Source of the DNA: Peribacillus frigoritolerans
GTDB taxonomy: Bacteria; Bacillota; Bacilli; Bacillales; DSM-1321
Assembly: GCF_040250305.1 (NCBI RefSeq)
Contig: NZ_CP158190.1
Span: 5,116,001-5,180,000, forward strand
Direction of reading: 5' to 3'
Length of the DNA stretch: 64,000 bases
This document shows positions 52,804 through 60,575 of this stretch, in pieces. The translations under genes and the position numbers were made by a program. Within the stretch, counting starts at the first letter, position 1. Each line of letters begins with the position of its first letter. The notes below the pieces were generated by a model, which did no database searches, was not told where the DNA came from, and saw only the letters and a program-made list of their open reading frames with translations.

Positions 52804-52907
52804 AATTCTACAAAAATATCTTCGTTTTCTTTGATTGCCCAACTAAAATGCATAACTTCCATAACTTCCATATTGTTCATAAAGTTTTATCGCAGGAAAA
52901 GGGGGAA

Positions 52908-52930
52908 AGGACTGCACCTTTTGAGCAGCC
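52908..52930 (-). terminator. Terminator after AEC-family permease gene
   Basis: On the minus strand GGGCTGC and GCAGTCC pair around CAAAAGGT-type loop, followed by TTTCCCCCTTTT. The T-run is broken. Confidence 0.5.
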
Positions 52931-52933
52931 CTG

Positions 52934-53860
52934 CTAGAATAGTATTTTTGATAGATATACGACCATCGTTACCGTTATGCTGCTGAATAAAGTCGACATC
53001 AAGACTGCCTGTGCCGCATACTCCGGATGGTTGTCATATTCCAAAGCGAATAATGCGCTGTTTCTCGATGTTGGAAATGAGCTTGCGATAAACAACCCTT
53101 GGGCGACAGTTCCTTCCAAGCCCAGCATGAGGATGATCAGGAAGGCGATGGATGGTGAAAGGATCAACCTTCCAACCAAGCTAAGGATAAGCGGAAGCGG
53201 GAAATGCGTCATTTTCAAATAGGCACTCTGTGCACCCAATGTAATCAGGGCAATGGCTATGAAGGCACTCGCGATATTATCAATCGGGGTCCATAAGAAC
53301 AGAGGAATGTCGAAAGAAGCTGCCTGTAATAGAAAACCGAGTAATAAAGCATAAATGACGGGGTTCTTCAAGAACTCGCGAATGGCGCCCTTCGCACTTT
53401 TTGTATGGACGGAAACGGAATTCATCAATCCATAGGTATAGGTCAAGAGGTTTTGAAAAATGATCACGATGACTTGGATCGACAGCCCAAGAGGATTTCC
53501 GTGAAAAACCATCTGGCTGACGGGTAACCCGAAATTGGCTGAGTTATTCAGGACTACACTATTTTTAAACGTGGCCGAAAGGCTTTGATCAAACCTGGCA
53601 AGTTTAGCAATCACTGTACTCACGATGATGAGGCTTACTGCTTGAAGAGCAAGGAAGCTGAATATCTGGACGATCATCCCCCCGCCCATTTTACTTTGAT
53701 AGATATTAATAAAGCTAATGGCCGGCATGAGCAGGAAGTGATTCAATTTAGACAGCGTATTCATATCCAACTTGAATTTACGATGCAGAATGGCCCCCGC
53801 CCCTATTAGGAAAAAGACCGGCACAATGACATTCAATACGATCAGAAACAGGACACTCAC
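52934..53860 (-). CDS. AEC (auxin efflux carrier) family permease
   Basis: A 308-residue transporter of the AEC family, ten membrane helices in two halves. Its opening VLNVIVPVFFLIGAGAILHRKF and N-terminal half repeat LNHFLLMPAISFINIY are typical, and NNSANFGLPVSQMVFG-like LNNSANFGLPVSQ near 97 is the family hinge. Bacterial members carry malate, malonate or other carboxylates. The start is GTG at 53860 after GGAGAGGAAG; a TTG nine codons upstream has none. A LysR-type regulator gene lies upstream in the same direction. Confidence 0.82.
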   Translation of the reverse strand: MSVLFLIVLNVIVPVFFLIGAGAILHRKFKLDMNTLSKLNHFLLMPAISFINIYQSKMGGGMIVQIFSFLALQAVSLIIVSTVIAKLARFDQSLSATFKNSVVLNNSANFGLPVSQMVFHGNPLGLSIQVIVIIFQNLLTYTYGLMNSVSVHTKSAKGAIREFLKNPVIYALLLGFLLQAASFDIPLFLWTPIDNIASAFIAIALITLGAQSAYLKMTHFPLPLILSLVGRLILSPSIAFLIILMLGLEGTVAQGLFIASSFPTSRNSALFALEYDNHPEYAAQAVLMSTLFSSITVTMVVYLSKILF

Positions 53861-53983
53861 TTGACTTCCTCTCCATTCCTTAGGCAAATTCCTGATGATT
53901 TACATCTCCCATCTATCATAATGCCGGGATAACCATTATTAAAATACCAATAAATTATCGTTATCCATTCGAAAAAGGAATGA

Positions 53984-54011
53984 TAAAAAAGCACAGAGGT
54001 TTCTGCGCTTC
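53984..54011 (-). terminator. Terminator after LysR-family gene
   Basis: On the minus strand AAGCGCAGA and TCTGTGCTT pair (one wobble) around AACC, followed by TTTTTTA. Confidence 0.75.
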
Positions 54012-54014
54012 CAG

Positions 54015-54887
54015 TTAAATATCCCTCATGAAATCGACGCCTTTGACAAATTCGACAAACTCTTTAACCAGTTTTAATTCCAGCGACTTTTCATGATATA
54101 ACATCCATGTATTCCTGATAAGGGGATTACCTTGCTTGTCCTTAAGGTCCATTTGACGGAGGTTTTGGTCTTTCTCCAATAAAACACTGGGGAGGATGCC
54201 ATATCCCAGGCCATTCCTGACCATTTCCTTGCATGTATCCCCTTTGTCCACTTCCATCCCCACCAAAGGAGGTCCGGAAAAATTGTCTCTCCACCAATTA
54301 TCGATCATTGTTTTCAAAAGAGCATCTGTCCCATAATCGATCCTCGGCAGGAAAGGCAGGTTCCGGACTTCGATTTCTTCCTTGGAAGCAATACAAATCG
54401 TTTCCTCAAAAAGATGATGCCTTGATCCTGACCATTGATAGTCCCCCCGAACAATCCCGACATGCACTTCTTCCTTATAAATGAGGTTCAGCACTTCTTT
54501 ACTCCAGCCAGTTGTCACATGGAAATCCACTTTAGGAAATCGCTCACGAAATATTTTCAGCAGGCCTGGCAACTTATGCAGCGTAATATAGTTGGAAACA
54601 CCCAGCCGTAATGTTCCACTGATCTCCTGACCCATATTGAATGCTGTCTCTTTTATCTGCCGGAGCCTGATCAGCATCTCATCTGCACAGATGGCCAAAT
54701 ATTCACCTTGAGGGGTGAACTGCACTCCCCTAGTTCCCCGCTCCACAATCTTTAGATTGAATTCCTTCTCTATTTGTTGAATCCGTTTCGTTAAAGAAGG
54801 TTGCGAGATATATAAACTTTGCGCCGTTTTAGTAATATTCCTGTGTTCATGTAACACCTTTAAAATATGCCAATCCCTTTCGTTCAT
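54015..54887 (-). CDS. LysR-family transcriptional regulator
   Basis: A 290-residue LysR regulator. The N-terminal winged helix-turn-helix is ILKVLHEHRNITKTAQSLYISQPSLTKRIQQIEKEF (residues 8-43, with NITKTAQSLYISQPSLTKRI as its core), and the effector domain begins near 90 (GTLRLGVSNYITLHKLP). The inducer is unknown. It may control the AEC permease downstream or the tct genes; LysR regulators typically act on adjacent genes. It is monocistronic, ended by a terminator. Confidence 0.88.
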   Translation of the reverse strand: MNERDWHILKVLHEHRNITKTAQSLYISQPSLTKRIQQIEKEFNLKIVERGTRGVQFTPQGEYLAICADEMLIRLRQIKETAFNMGQEISGTLRLGVSNYITLHKLPGLLKIFRERFPKVDFHVTTGWSKEVLNLIYKEEVHVGIVRGDYQWSGSRHHLFEETICIASKEEIEVRNLPFLPRIDYGTDALLKTMIDNWWRDNFSGPPLVGMEVDKGDTCKEMVRNGLGYGILPSVLLEKDQNLRQMDLKDKQGNPLIRNTWMLYHEKSLELKLVKEFVEFVKGVDFMRDI

Positions 54888-54976
54888 AACCCTTCCCCCG
54901 ATACGAATTCCCTTGAATGTTTTATAAAAACTGTACCATAAAAGGCCTGTTGGATATATCCTTTTACAAATACAAA

Positions 54977-55033
54977 AAAGCCCAGGCCAAACCGGCAGGA
55001 CTTTCCGATAAGCATCCTTCCAGCGAAGGATGC
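54977..55033 (-). terminator. Paired hairpins after fdhD
   Basis: The first, GAGCATCCTTC/GAAGGATGCT, is a 10-bp stem right at the fdhD stop; the second, AGTCCTGCC/GGCCTGGGCT, is imperfect but ends in TTTTTTG. Together they form a plausible terminator. Confidence 0.7.
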
Positions 55034-55831
55034 TCAGTCATTCAATAGAATTCTTTCAGGACATGTGTAGATATTCAGTGAATCATTGCGAATGAACCCG
55101 ACGGTCGTGATTCCCAATCCTTCAGCCAACTCCAAAGCCAATTCAGTTGGAGCGGATTTCGAGAGTATTAGTTCACAGCCGATTTTCGCCACTTTCAAAA
55201 GAATTTCCGATGAAATCCGGCCGCTGAACACGATAGCCTTCCCTTCTATCGAAATGCCATTTTTTAAGCAATACCCGTATATTTTGTCCAAGGCATTATG
55301 CCTTCCGATGTCCATCCTGCTTAATACGAGACCACCGGCATCACATAAAGCGGCATTGTGGACTCCGCCCGTGTTCTGGAAGGTGACAGCAGAATTTTGT
55401 AAATCCTTCATCAAGCGGAAGCAGTCATCAGGAGTCAGTTTCACCGAAACATCATCCATTTTCTTGGCAGTCAATGCATCATTTACAAAGACGAAACCTT
55501 GTCTGCTCATTCCGCAGCATGATGTAATATACCGCTTATTTTGAAAGTCCTGGAAGTAAGGATTCACTTTATCTGTCTTCACATGAACAAAGCCTTCTTT
55601 TTCCTGGACCCAGATTTCTTTTATCTCATCATATTTTTTGATGATTCCTTCCGAAGCCAAATAACCAATCACCATATCCTCGATGTATTCAGGTGTACAA
55701 ACCATCGTGACGAATTCCTGGCCATTTATTTTGACAGTAACGGGATGCTCCGTTACGATCGCATCTTCCGTCCGCTCGATGTTACCTTTGGTTATCCGGA
55801 TGATGTCCCTCTTGATTTCAATCGCTTTCAT
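55034..55831 (-). CDS. fdhD: Formate dehydrogenase sulfurtransferase FdhD
   Basis: A 265-residue FdhD/NarQ-family protein, which transfers sulfur from cysteine desulfurase to the molybdenum cofactor of formate dehydrogenase. Family segments are EHPVTVKINGQEFVTMVCTP-like VTVKINGQEF near 31, IGYLASEGII near 55, MDIGRHNALDKIYG near 190 and GRISSEILLKVAKIG near 222. The usual CxxC loop reads SCCGMS (C105-C106-G-M-S109), so the second cysteine of the E. coli motif is serine. The start at 55831 has AAAGGAG. It lies near the formate dehydrogenase gene, supporting the role. Confidence 0.93.
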   Translation of the reverse strand: MKAIEIKRDIIRITKGNIERTEDAIVTEHPVTVKINGQEFVTMVCTPEYIEDMVIGYLASEGIIKKYDEIKEIWVQEKEGFVHVKTDKVNPYFQDFQNKRYITSCCGMSRQGFVFVNDALTAKKMDDVSVKLTPDDCFRLMKDLQNSAVTFQNTGGVHNAALCDAGGLVLSRMDIGRHNALDKIYGYCLKNGISIEGKAIVFSGRISSEILLKVAKIGCELILSKSAPTELALELAEGLGITTVGFIRNDSLNIYTCPERILLND

Positions 55832-55885
55832 GTTCCCACTCCTTTTAATATCCAGGAGCCAATTGACCAATATGTAGGAACATGG

Positions 55886-56248
55886 TCAATGCCCGTTGAG
55901 TTTGTCCGCTATATTCTTATCAAAAACGAATACGGAAATAGCTATGTTCTCTTTGATTTTGATGTCTGAAAACAAATGGAGCAGTTTAGCTCCAACCAGT
56001 TCTTCCATTCCATCAGGGGGACTCTCCGAATACACATCCTGAACCATTTTGGTTCGTGCAGAATGGACCATATCCCTTCCTTCCTCCGATCTTGATATGA
56101 ACATTTCCGTAGGAGTCAAATTCCCATATAACGTAGAAACGGCCATATTTTCCACGAAAACCGTGTGTATGCGTTCTGGTCCTTTACCGAATAGTTCCTT
56201 GCGCAGCTTACGAATCATATCATTGAATTCATGGATAACTTTTGACAC
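55886..56248 (-). CDS. DUF2294 family protein (YrhF-like)
   Basis: A 120-residue protein. The early EFNDMIRKLRKELFGKGPERI and the segment EGRDMVHSARTKMVQDVY are typical of DUF2294. B. subtilis has such a gene (yrhF) beside formate dehydrogenase yrhE, and here it is again between fdhD and fdhA. Function unknown. The start is GTG at 56248 with GGAG 10 nt upstream; an ATG 19 codons further up lacks a ribosome site. It is 54 bp ahead of fdhD in the same direction, so both may share a transcript. Confidence 0.78.
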   Translation of the reverse strand: MSKVIHEFNDMIRKLRKELFGKGPERIHTVFVENMAVSTLYGNLTPTEMFISRSEEGRDMVHSARTKMVQDVYSESPPDGMEELVGAKLLHLFSDIKIKENIAISVFVFDKNIADKLNGH

Positions 56249-56353
56249 CGTTGCGTCACTCCAATTCAAGAAAATTAAGTTCTCAATTTTCTTATCATAA
56301 ATCAACGCGAAGAAAAACGAAAGGAATTTGGGAATGATACCCTCTTTCCAGGA

Positions 56354-56382
56354 TTGTTTCTTTTCATAATTAAAGGTATAAT
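56354..56382 (+). promoter_or_regulatory. Candidate promoter of the fdhA leader
   Basis: TTGTTT (56354-56359) and TATAAT (56377-56382) are 17 bp apart. Transcription would start near 56389, giving a leader of about 190 nt before fdhA. Confidence 0.55.
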
Positions 56383-56386
56383 ATCA

Positions 56387-56533
56387 ATGATGAAAGTTGG
56401 GAGCATAATAGTGTACTGTTGTGTCCTATCTTTTTTAAAATTATCCATAATGGTATGGATTGGTATATTGGCAAGCTTTGCTATTAAACTATTCCACCAT
56501 GACCTACATTTCCGTTCAGAGACGGAGGTGTAA
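56387..56533 (+). CDS. Possible 48-residue membrane peptide or leader ORF
   Basis: The frame begins MMKVGSIIVYCCVLSFLKLS and continues IMVWIGILASFAIKLFHHDL, then HFRSETEV and stop. About 35 residues are hydrophobic and could make one or two membrane helices. It has no good ribosome site, and its start would lie at or before the transcript start predicted from the promoter at 56354-56382; both facts weaken it. Its stop codon lies within the leader hairpin, 2 nt ahead of another ATG with GGAGGTG upstream. Confidence 0.3.
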   Translation: MMKVGSIIVYCCVLSFLKLSIMVWIGILASFAIKLFHHDLHFRSETEV

Positions 56534-56549
56534 TCATGGTGGTTTTTTT
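56494..56549 (+). terminator. Leader terminator (attenuator) upstream of fdhA
   Basis: CCACCATGA (56494-56502) pairs perfectly with TCATGGTGG (56534-56542). Within it, TACATTTCCGT pairs with ACGGAGGTGTA (two U-G pairs), so about 20 base pairs form a nearly continuous hairpin capped by CAGAG. Seven T follow. It lies 20 nt before the fdhA ribosome site, with no recognised gene ending here on this strand, so it looks like a regulated terminator in the fdhA leader. Confidence 0.75.
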
Positions 56550-56581
56550 GCGTCTTTTTGGCTATAAAAGGGGGAAATATA

Positions 56582-59521
56582 ATGAGCGATTCAAACATCA
56601 CCATCACAATCAACGGGAAGGATTATACCGCTAATGAAGGAGCGACAATACTGGAGATCATCAACCAAAATGAGATGGCTCATCCACAGATTTGTTATGT
56701 TCCTGAAGTGGATCCGATCCAAACATGCGACACATGCATCGTCGAGGTTAATGGGAAACTCGTCCGGTCATGTTCGACAAAAGCAGTGAGCGGCATGGAT
56801 ATAGCCTTGGACTCAAGCAAGGCAAAAGAAGCCCAGACCGAGGCCATGGACCGGATCCTGGAAAACCATTCTTTATACTGTACTGTATGTGATAATAATA
56901 ACGGAAATTGCAAACTGCATAACACAGCAGAATTAATGGAAATTGAACACCAAAAATATCCTTACACACCGAAAGTGGAATTGGGTGCCGTCGATATGTC
57001 CCATCCATTTTACCGCTACGATGCCAATCAATGCATCGCATGCGGGCAATGTGTTGAAGTCTGCCAAAACCTTCAGGTCAACGAGACGCTGTCCATCGAC
57101 TGGGAAGCAGAACGCCCTCGGGTAATCTGGGATGAAGGAACGGAAATCAATAACTCATCTTGTGTAGGCTGCGGACAGTGTGTAACGATTTGTCCATGTA
57201 ATGCATTAATGGAAAAATCGATGCTGGGTGAGGCTGGTTTCATGTCAGGTTTGAAAAACGATATGCTTGAACCAATGATAGACCTTGTCAAAGAAGTGGA
57301 GCCTGGATACAGCGGGATTTTTGCCATTTCGGAAATTGAAGCGGCAATGCGAGAGACACGGACGAAGAAAACAAAAACGGTCTGTACGTTCTGTGGGGTA
57401 GGATGCACATTCGAAGTCTGGACAAAAGGCCGTAAAATCCTTAAAGTCCAACCTACTCATGAAGCACCCGTCAATGCGATATCCACATGTGTCAAAGGGA
57501 AATTCGGTTGGGACTTCGTAAACTCGGAAAAACGTTTGACAAAGCCCCTGATTCGGAAAAATGGAAGATTCGTTGAATCAAGCTGGGATGAAGCACTTGA
57601 TTTGGTTGCATCCAGACTCGGTTCGATCAAACAGCAATACGGCGGAAATTCAGTAGGCTTCATTTCCTCTTCCAAGATCACAAATGAAGAAAACTATGTA
57701 ATTCAAAAACTGGCACGGCAAATGTTCGAAACGAATAACGTCGACAATTGCTCACGTTACTGTCAATCCCCGGCAACAGACGGACTGTTCCGTACAGTCG
57801 GCATGGGCGGAGACGCTGGTACAATCAAAGATATCGCCGCAGCAGGTCTTGTCATCATCGTTGGGGCAAACCCGGCAGAAGGACACCCCGTACTGGCGAC
57901 ACGCGTTAAACGGGCTCACAAGCTTCACGGACAAAAACTGATCGTGGCCGACATCCGCAAAAACGAAATGGCCGAGCGTTCCGACATCCATATCAGTCCA
58001 AAACAAGGAACGGATCAAGTTTGGTTGATGGCGGTTACAAAATATATGATCGATCAAGGCTGGCATGATAAAGAATTCATCAATGAAAATGTTAACTTCT
58101 TCGACGATTATAAAGAAGTACTTGAAAAATACACCCTGGAATATGCAGAAACACACACAGGTATTTCTAAAGAAACATTGATCCAAATAGCTGAGACGAT
58201 TCGCGATGCAGACGGAACATGCATTCTCTGGGGAATGGGCGTCACACAAAACACCGGTGCCTCCGATACTTCGGCTGCAATTTCCAACCTGCTATTAGCT
58301 ACAGGCAACTACCGTCGCCCAGGAGCGGGAGCTTATCCGCTTCGCGGCCATAACAATGTACAGGGCGCTTGCGATATGGGTACCCTTCCAACATGGCTCC
58401 CGGGATATCAGCATGTTACCGATGACGTGGCACGTGCTAAATTCGAAAAAGCTTATGGAGTGAAAATCGATGGCAAACCAGGCTTGAACAATATTGAAAT
58501 GCTTAAAGCGATAGAAAAAGGCGACATGAAAGCGATGTATCTTGTAGGTGAAGATATGGCACTTGTTGACGCGGATGCAAACCATGTTGACAAGGTGTTA
58601 TCAGGATTGGATTTCTTTGTTGTCCAGGATATTTTCCTTTCAAGAACAGCCCAATATGCCGACGTGGTATTGCCCGGAGCTCCATCTCTTGAAAAAGACG
58701 GTACGTTCACCAATACAGAGCGCCGTGTACAGCGTTTATATAAAGCCCTTCCCACTATCGGAGATTCTAAAGCGGACTGGGAAATCACTCAAGAGATCGC
58801 CAACCGCTTAGGTGCGAATTGGAACTACTCTCACCCTAGTGAAATCTATGACGAAATGGCAAGTTTGTCACCGATATTCAGCCAAGCGAATTACGAAGTG
58901 CTGGAAGGATGGAACAGCTTCCTCTGGGGGAGCCATGATGGATCAAGCACGCCGCTTCTTTATGTGGATGGCTTCAACTTCCCTGATAAAAAAGCGCGCT
59001 TTGCACTGGCTGACTGGGTAGAGCCGCATAAATTCCCGGAAGAATATGACCTTCATATCAATAATGGACGCATGCTGGAGCATTTCCATGAAGGAAATAT
59101 GACGAATAAATCCAATGGAATCCAATCGAAAGTACCTGATATTTTCGTCGAGGTTTCACCAGAACTTGCACAAGAACGTAAAGTCAGTGATGGCGGACTC
59201 GTTCGCTTAGTGTCTCCATTCGGGGCCGTTAAATTAAAAGCCTTGATCACAGACCGTGTTAAAGATAATGAGCTATTTTTACCGATGAACTCCGTCGATA
59301 AAGACTCTGCCATTAACTTCCTGACCGGTCCTATCTATGATCAACGCACAAGCACGCCTGCTTACAAGCAGACGATGGTCCGCATGGAGGTATTAAGCGC
59401 AAGCGGGGATATCCCATTACCGGGTACCAATCCACGGAACAAAAAACGTCATCCTCAAAATGGTGTCGAGGTTGAACGTAAGTGGGCCCGTCCAGGGTAT
59501 GTTCACTTAACGGATAAATAA
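56582..59521 (+). CDS. fdhA: Formate dehydrogenase catalytic subunit (Mo/W-bisMGD, Cys type)
   Basis: A 979-residue multi-cofactor oxidoreductase like B. subtilis YjgC/YrhE. In order: a [2Fe-2S] ferredoxin-like domain (cysteines 38, 49, 52, 64), a His-Cys3 [4Fe-4S] site (H95, C100, C103, C110), two 4Fe-4S sets (C151-154-157-161 and C194-197-200-204), then the molybdopterin catalytic part with its own cluster (C268, C271, C275, C303). The metal ligand is C394 in DNCSRYCQSPA where E. coli FdhF has selenocysteine. It oxidises formate to CO2 in the cytoplasm. The start at 56582 has AAGGGGG. FdhD and the DUF1641 partner are adjacent. Confidence 0.94.
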   Translation: MSDSNITITINGKDYTANEGATILEIINQNEMAHPQICYVPEVDPIQTCDTCIVEVNGKLVRSCSTKAVSGMDIALDSSKAKEAQTEAMDRILENHSLYCTVCDNNNGNCKLHNTAELMEIEHQKYPYTPKVELGAVDMSHPFYRYDANQCIACGQCVEVCQNLQVNETLSIDWEAERPRVIWDEGTEINNSSCVGCGQCVTICPCNALMEKSMLGEAGFMSGLKNDMLEPMIDLVKEVEPGYSGIFAISEIEAAMRETRTKKTKTVCTFCGVGCTFEVWTKGRKILKVQPTHEAPVNAISTCVKGKFGWDFVNSEKRLTKPLIRKNGRFVESSWDEALDLVASRLGSIKQQYGGNSVGFISSSKITNEENYVIQKLARQMFETNNVDNCSRYCQSPATDGLFRTVGMGGDAGTIKDIAAAGLVIIVGANPAEGHPVLATRVKRAHKLHGQKLIVADIRKNEMAERSDIHISPKQGTDQVWLMAVTKYMIDQGWHDKEFINENVNFFDDYKEVLEKYTLEYAETHTGISKETLIQIAETIRDADGTCILWGMGVTQNTGASDTSAAISNLLLATGNYRRPGAGAYPLRGHNNVQGACDMGTLPTWLPGYQHVTDDVARAKFEKAYGVKIDGKPGLNNIEMLKAIEKGDMKAMYLVGEDMALVDADANHVDKVLSGLDFFVVQDIFLSRTAQYADVVLPGAPSLEKDGTFTNTERRVQRLYKALPTIGDSKADWEITQEIANRLGANWNYSHPSEIYDEMASLSPIFSQANYEVLEGWNSFLWGSHDGSSTPLLYVDGFNFPDKKARFALADWVEPHKFPEEYDLHINNGRMLEHFHEGNMTNKSNGIQSKVPDIFVEVSPELAQERKVSDGGLVRLVSPFGAVKLKALITDRVKDNELFLPMNSVDKDSAINFLTGPIYDQRTSTPAYKQTMVRMEVLSASGDIPLPGTNPRNKKRHPQNGVEVERKWARPGYVHLTDK

Positions 59522-59539
59522 ACAAGGAGGGTGAAAATC

Positions 59540-60016
59540 ATGGCAGCTCCTATAACGGAAATCCATAATCCCATTACTGAGGAAGAAATAAAGCTACAAA
59601 AGCTGGAGGAACTGAAAACGCTGATCACCGATAATGAAGATGCCTTGAACAATATGTTTAAAATCGTCAATGAACTGAATGACTCGGGAGTATTCGAAGC
59701 CGCGACCTCCATGCTTCAAGGAAAAGAACAAATTGCGAAAATCGCACTCCAACAAATCACAAGGCAACCTGTAACAAACCTGATCAATACACTTATGGGG
59801 GCAACAGGAGCCTTGATGAACGCCGATGCCGCACAATCCACGAAACTGCTGAACAGTGCACTTGCAGGAATCGATGAAGGAAACAAATTCCTTCAGGCAG
59901 ATAAGAAGATCGGCGTTCTCGATTTAATGAAAACATTGAATGATCCAGACATAAACCGGGCGATTGGCTTTGGCGTCCACTTCCTAAAGGGAATGGGCAA
60001 GGAATTAAAAGAATAG
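59540..60016 (+). CDS. DUF1641 protein, formate dehydrogenase partner (YjgD/YrhD-like)
   Basis: A 158-residue mostly helical protein. It opens APITEIHNPITEEEIKLQ and has the DUF1641 core near 95-140 (AGIDEGNKFLQADKKIGVLDLMK, here GIDEGNKFLQADKKIGVLDL; NRAIGFGVHFLKGMGKEL at the end). This family is nearly always next to Cys-type formate dehydrogenase genes; its biochemical role is uncertain, possibly a membrane or subunit adaptor. It follows fdhA by 18 bp with AAGGAGG 8 nt upstream, so the two form one operon. Confidence 0.88.
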   Translation: MAAPITEIHNPITEEEIKLQKLEELKTLITDNEDALNNMFKIVNELNDSGVFEAATSMLQGKEQIAKIALQQITRQPVTNLINTLMGATGALMNADAAQSTKLLNSALAGIDEGNKFLQADKKIGVLDLMKTLNDPDINRAIGFGVHFLKGMGKELKE

Positions 60017-60025
60017 AATCAGATC

Positions 60026-60062
60026 AAAGACTCAAGAGAAGCTTCTTTTGAGTCTTTGTTCT
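60026..60062 (+). terminator. Terminator after fdhA operon
   Basis: CAAAGACTCAAGAGAAGC and TTCTTTTGAGTCTTTG form a long stem with minor mismatch, followed by TTCTATC. It ends the operon. Confidence 0.75.
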
Positions 60063-60135
60063 ATCATATGGCTTATAGCTGCAAAACTGCTGAAAGTGAG
60101 CTTTGGATAATATTAGGATTGGAGTGGATGATTTA

Positions 60136-60507
60136 ATGAATCAAGAGGAAAAAATTAAGGAATTAGAACACGAATTGTTTTTATTGAAGCATGCATTTTT
60201 TAAACTACATGATAGTATGGCCCCGAATTTAAAATCTAGGTATTATGAGTTATTATCACATGGCTTTAAAGAGCAAGAGGTTAATGAGTTAGATAGATTT
60301 TTCATGTGGGTTTACAGCACAAAAAATTACCCCACAAAGGAAGAAATGAGAAAAAAAATGGCAGATATAAAAAATATGGAGATTGAAGAATTACATATTG
60401 CCTCAGTAAAAAAAATCTTATTAGCTTATCAAGCTGATGGAGTTTTTCCAGTAATAGATATTATTTTGGAGGATTTCCAAAATGTTGATGTAAATATAGA
60501 GAAATGA
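60136..60507 (+). CDS. Hypothetical protein, possibly DUF1878-like
   Basis: A 123-residue soluble helical protein. An N-terminal coiled coil (KIKELEHELFLLKHAFFKL) is followed by YYELLSHGFKEQEVNELDRFF, a charged linker, and KILLAYQADGVFPVIDIILEDF. The general shape resembles B. subtilis YhaI (DUF1878), but identity is too low for me to claim it. The start at 60136 has GGAGTG at a suitable distance. Codons are clearly more AT-rich than those of neighbouring genes, which suggests a different history. It is monocistronic with its own terminator. Confidence 0.6.
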   Translation: MNQEEKIKELEHELFLLKHAFFKLHDSMAPNLKSRYYELLSHGFKEQEVNELDRFFMWVYSTKNYPTKEEMRKKMADIKNMEIEELHIASVKKILLAYQADGVFPVIDIILEDFQNVDVNIEK

Positions 60508-60518
60508 TTTTTACTATT

Positions 60519-60549
60519 AAGGAATGGTATAGAAACTATTCCTTTTTTT
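60519..60549 (+). terminator. Terminator after hypothetical gene
   Basis: AAGGAATGGT and ACTATTCCTT pair (two mismatches) and are followed by TTTTTTT. Confidence 0.7.
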
Positions 60550-60575
60550 ATGATTAAGGCAAGATCACTCAGAAA

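Noticed and set aside
57752..58249. 165-codon minus-strand frame opposite fdhA
   Set aside because: Antisense to a well-supported catalytic subunit with intact cofactor motifs; cysteine-rich composition comes from the reverse complement of that gene.
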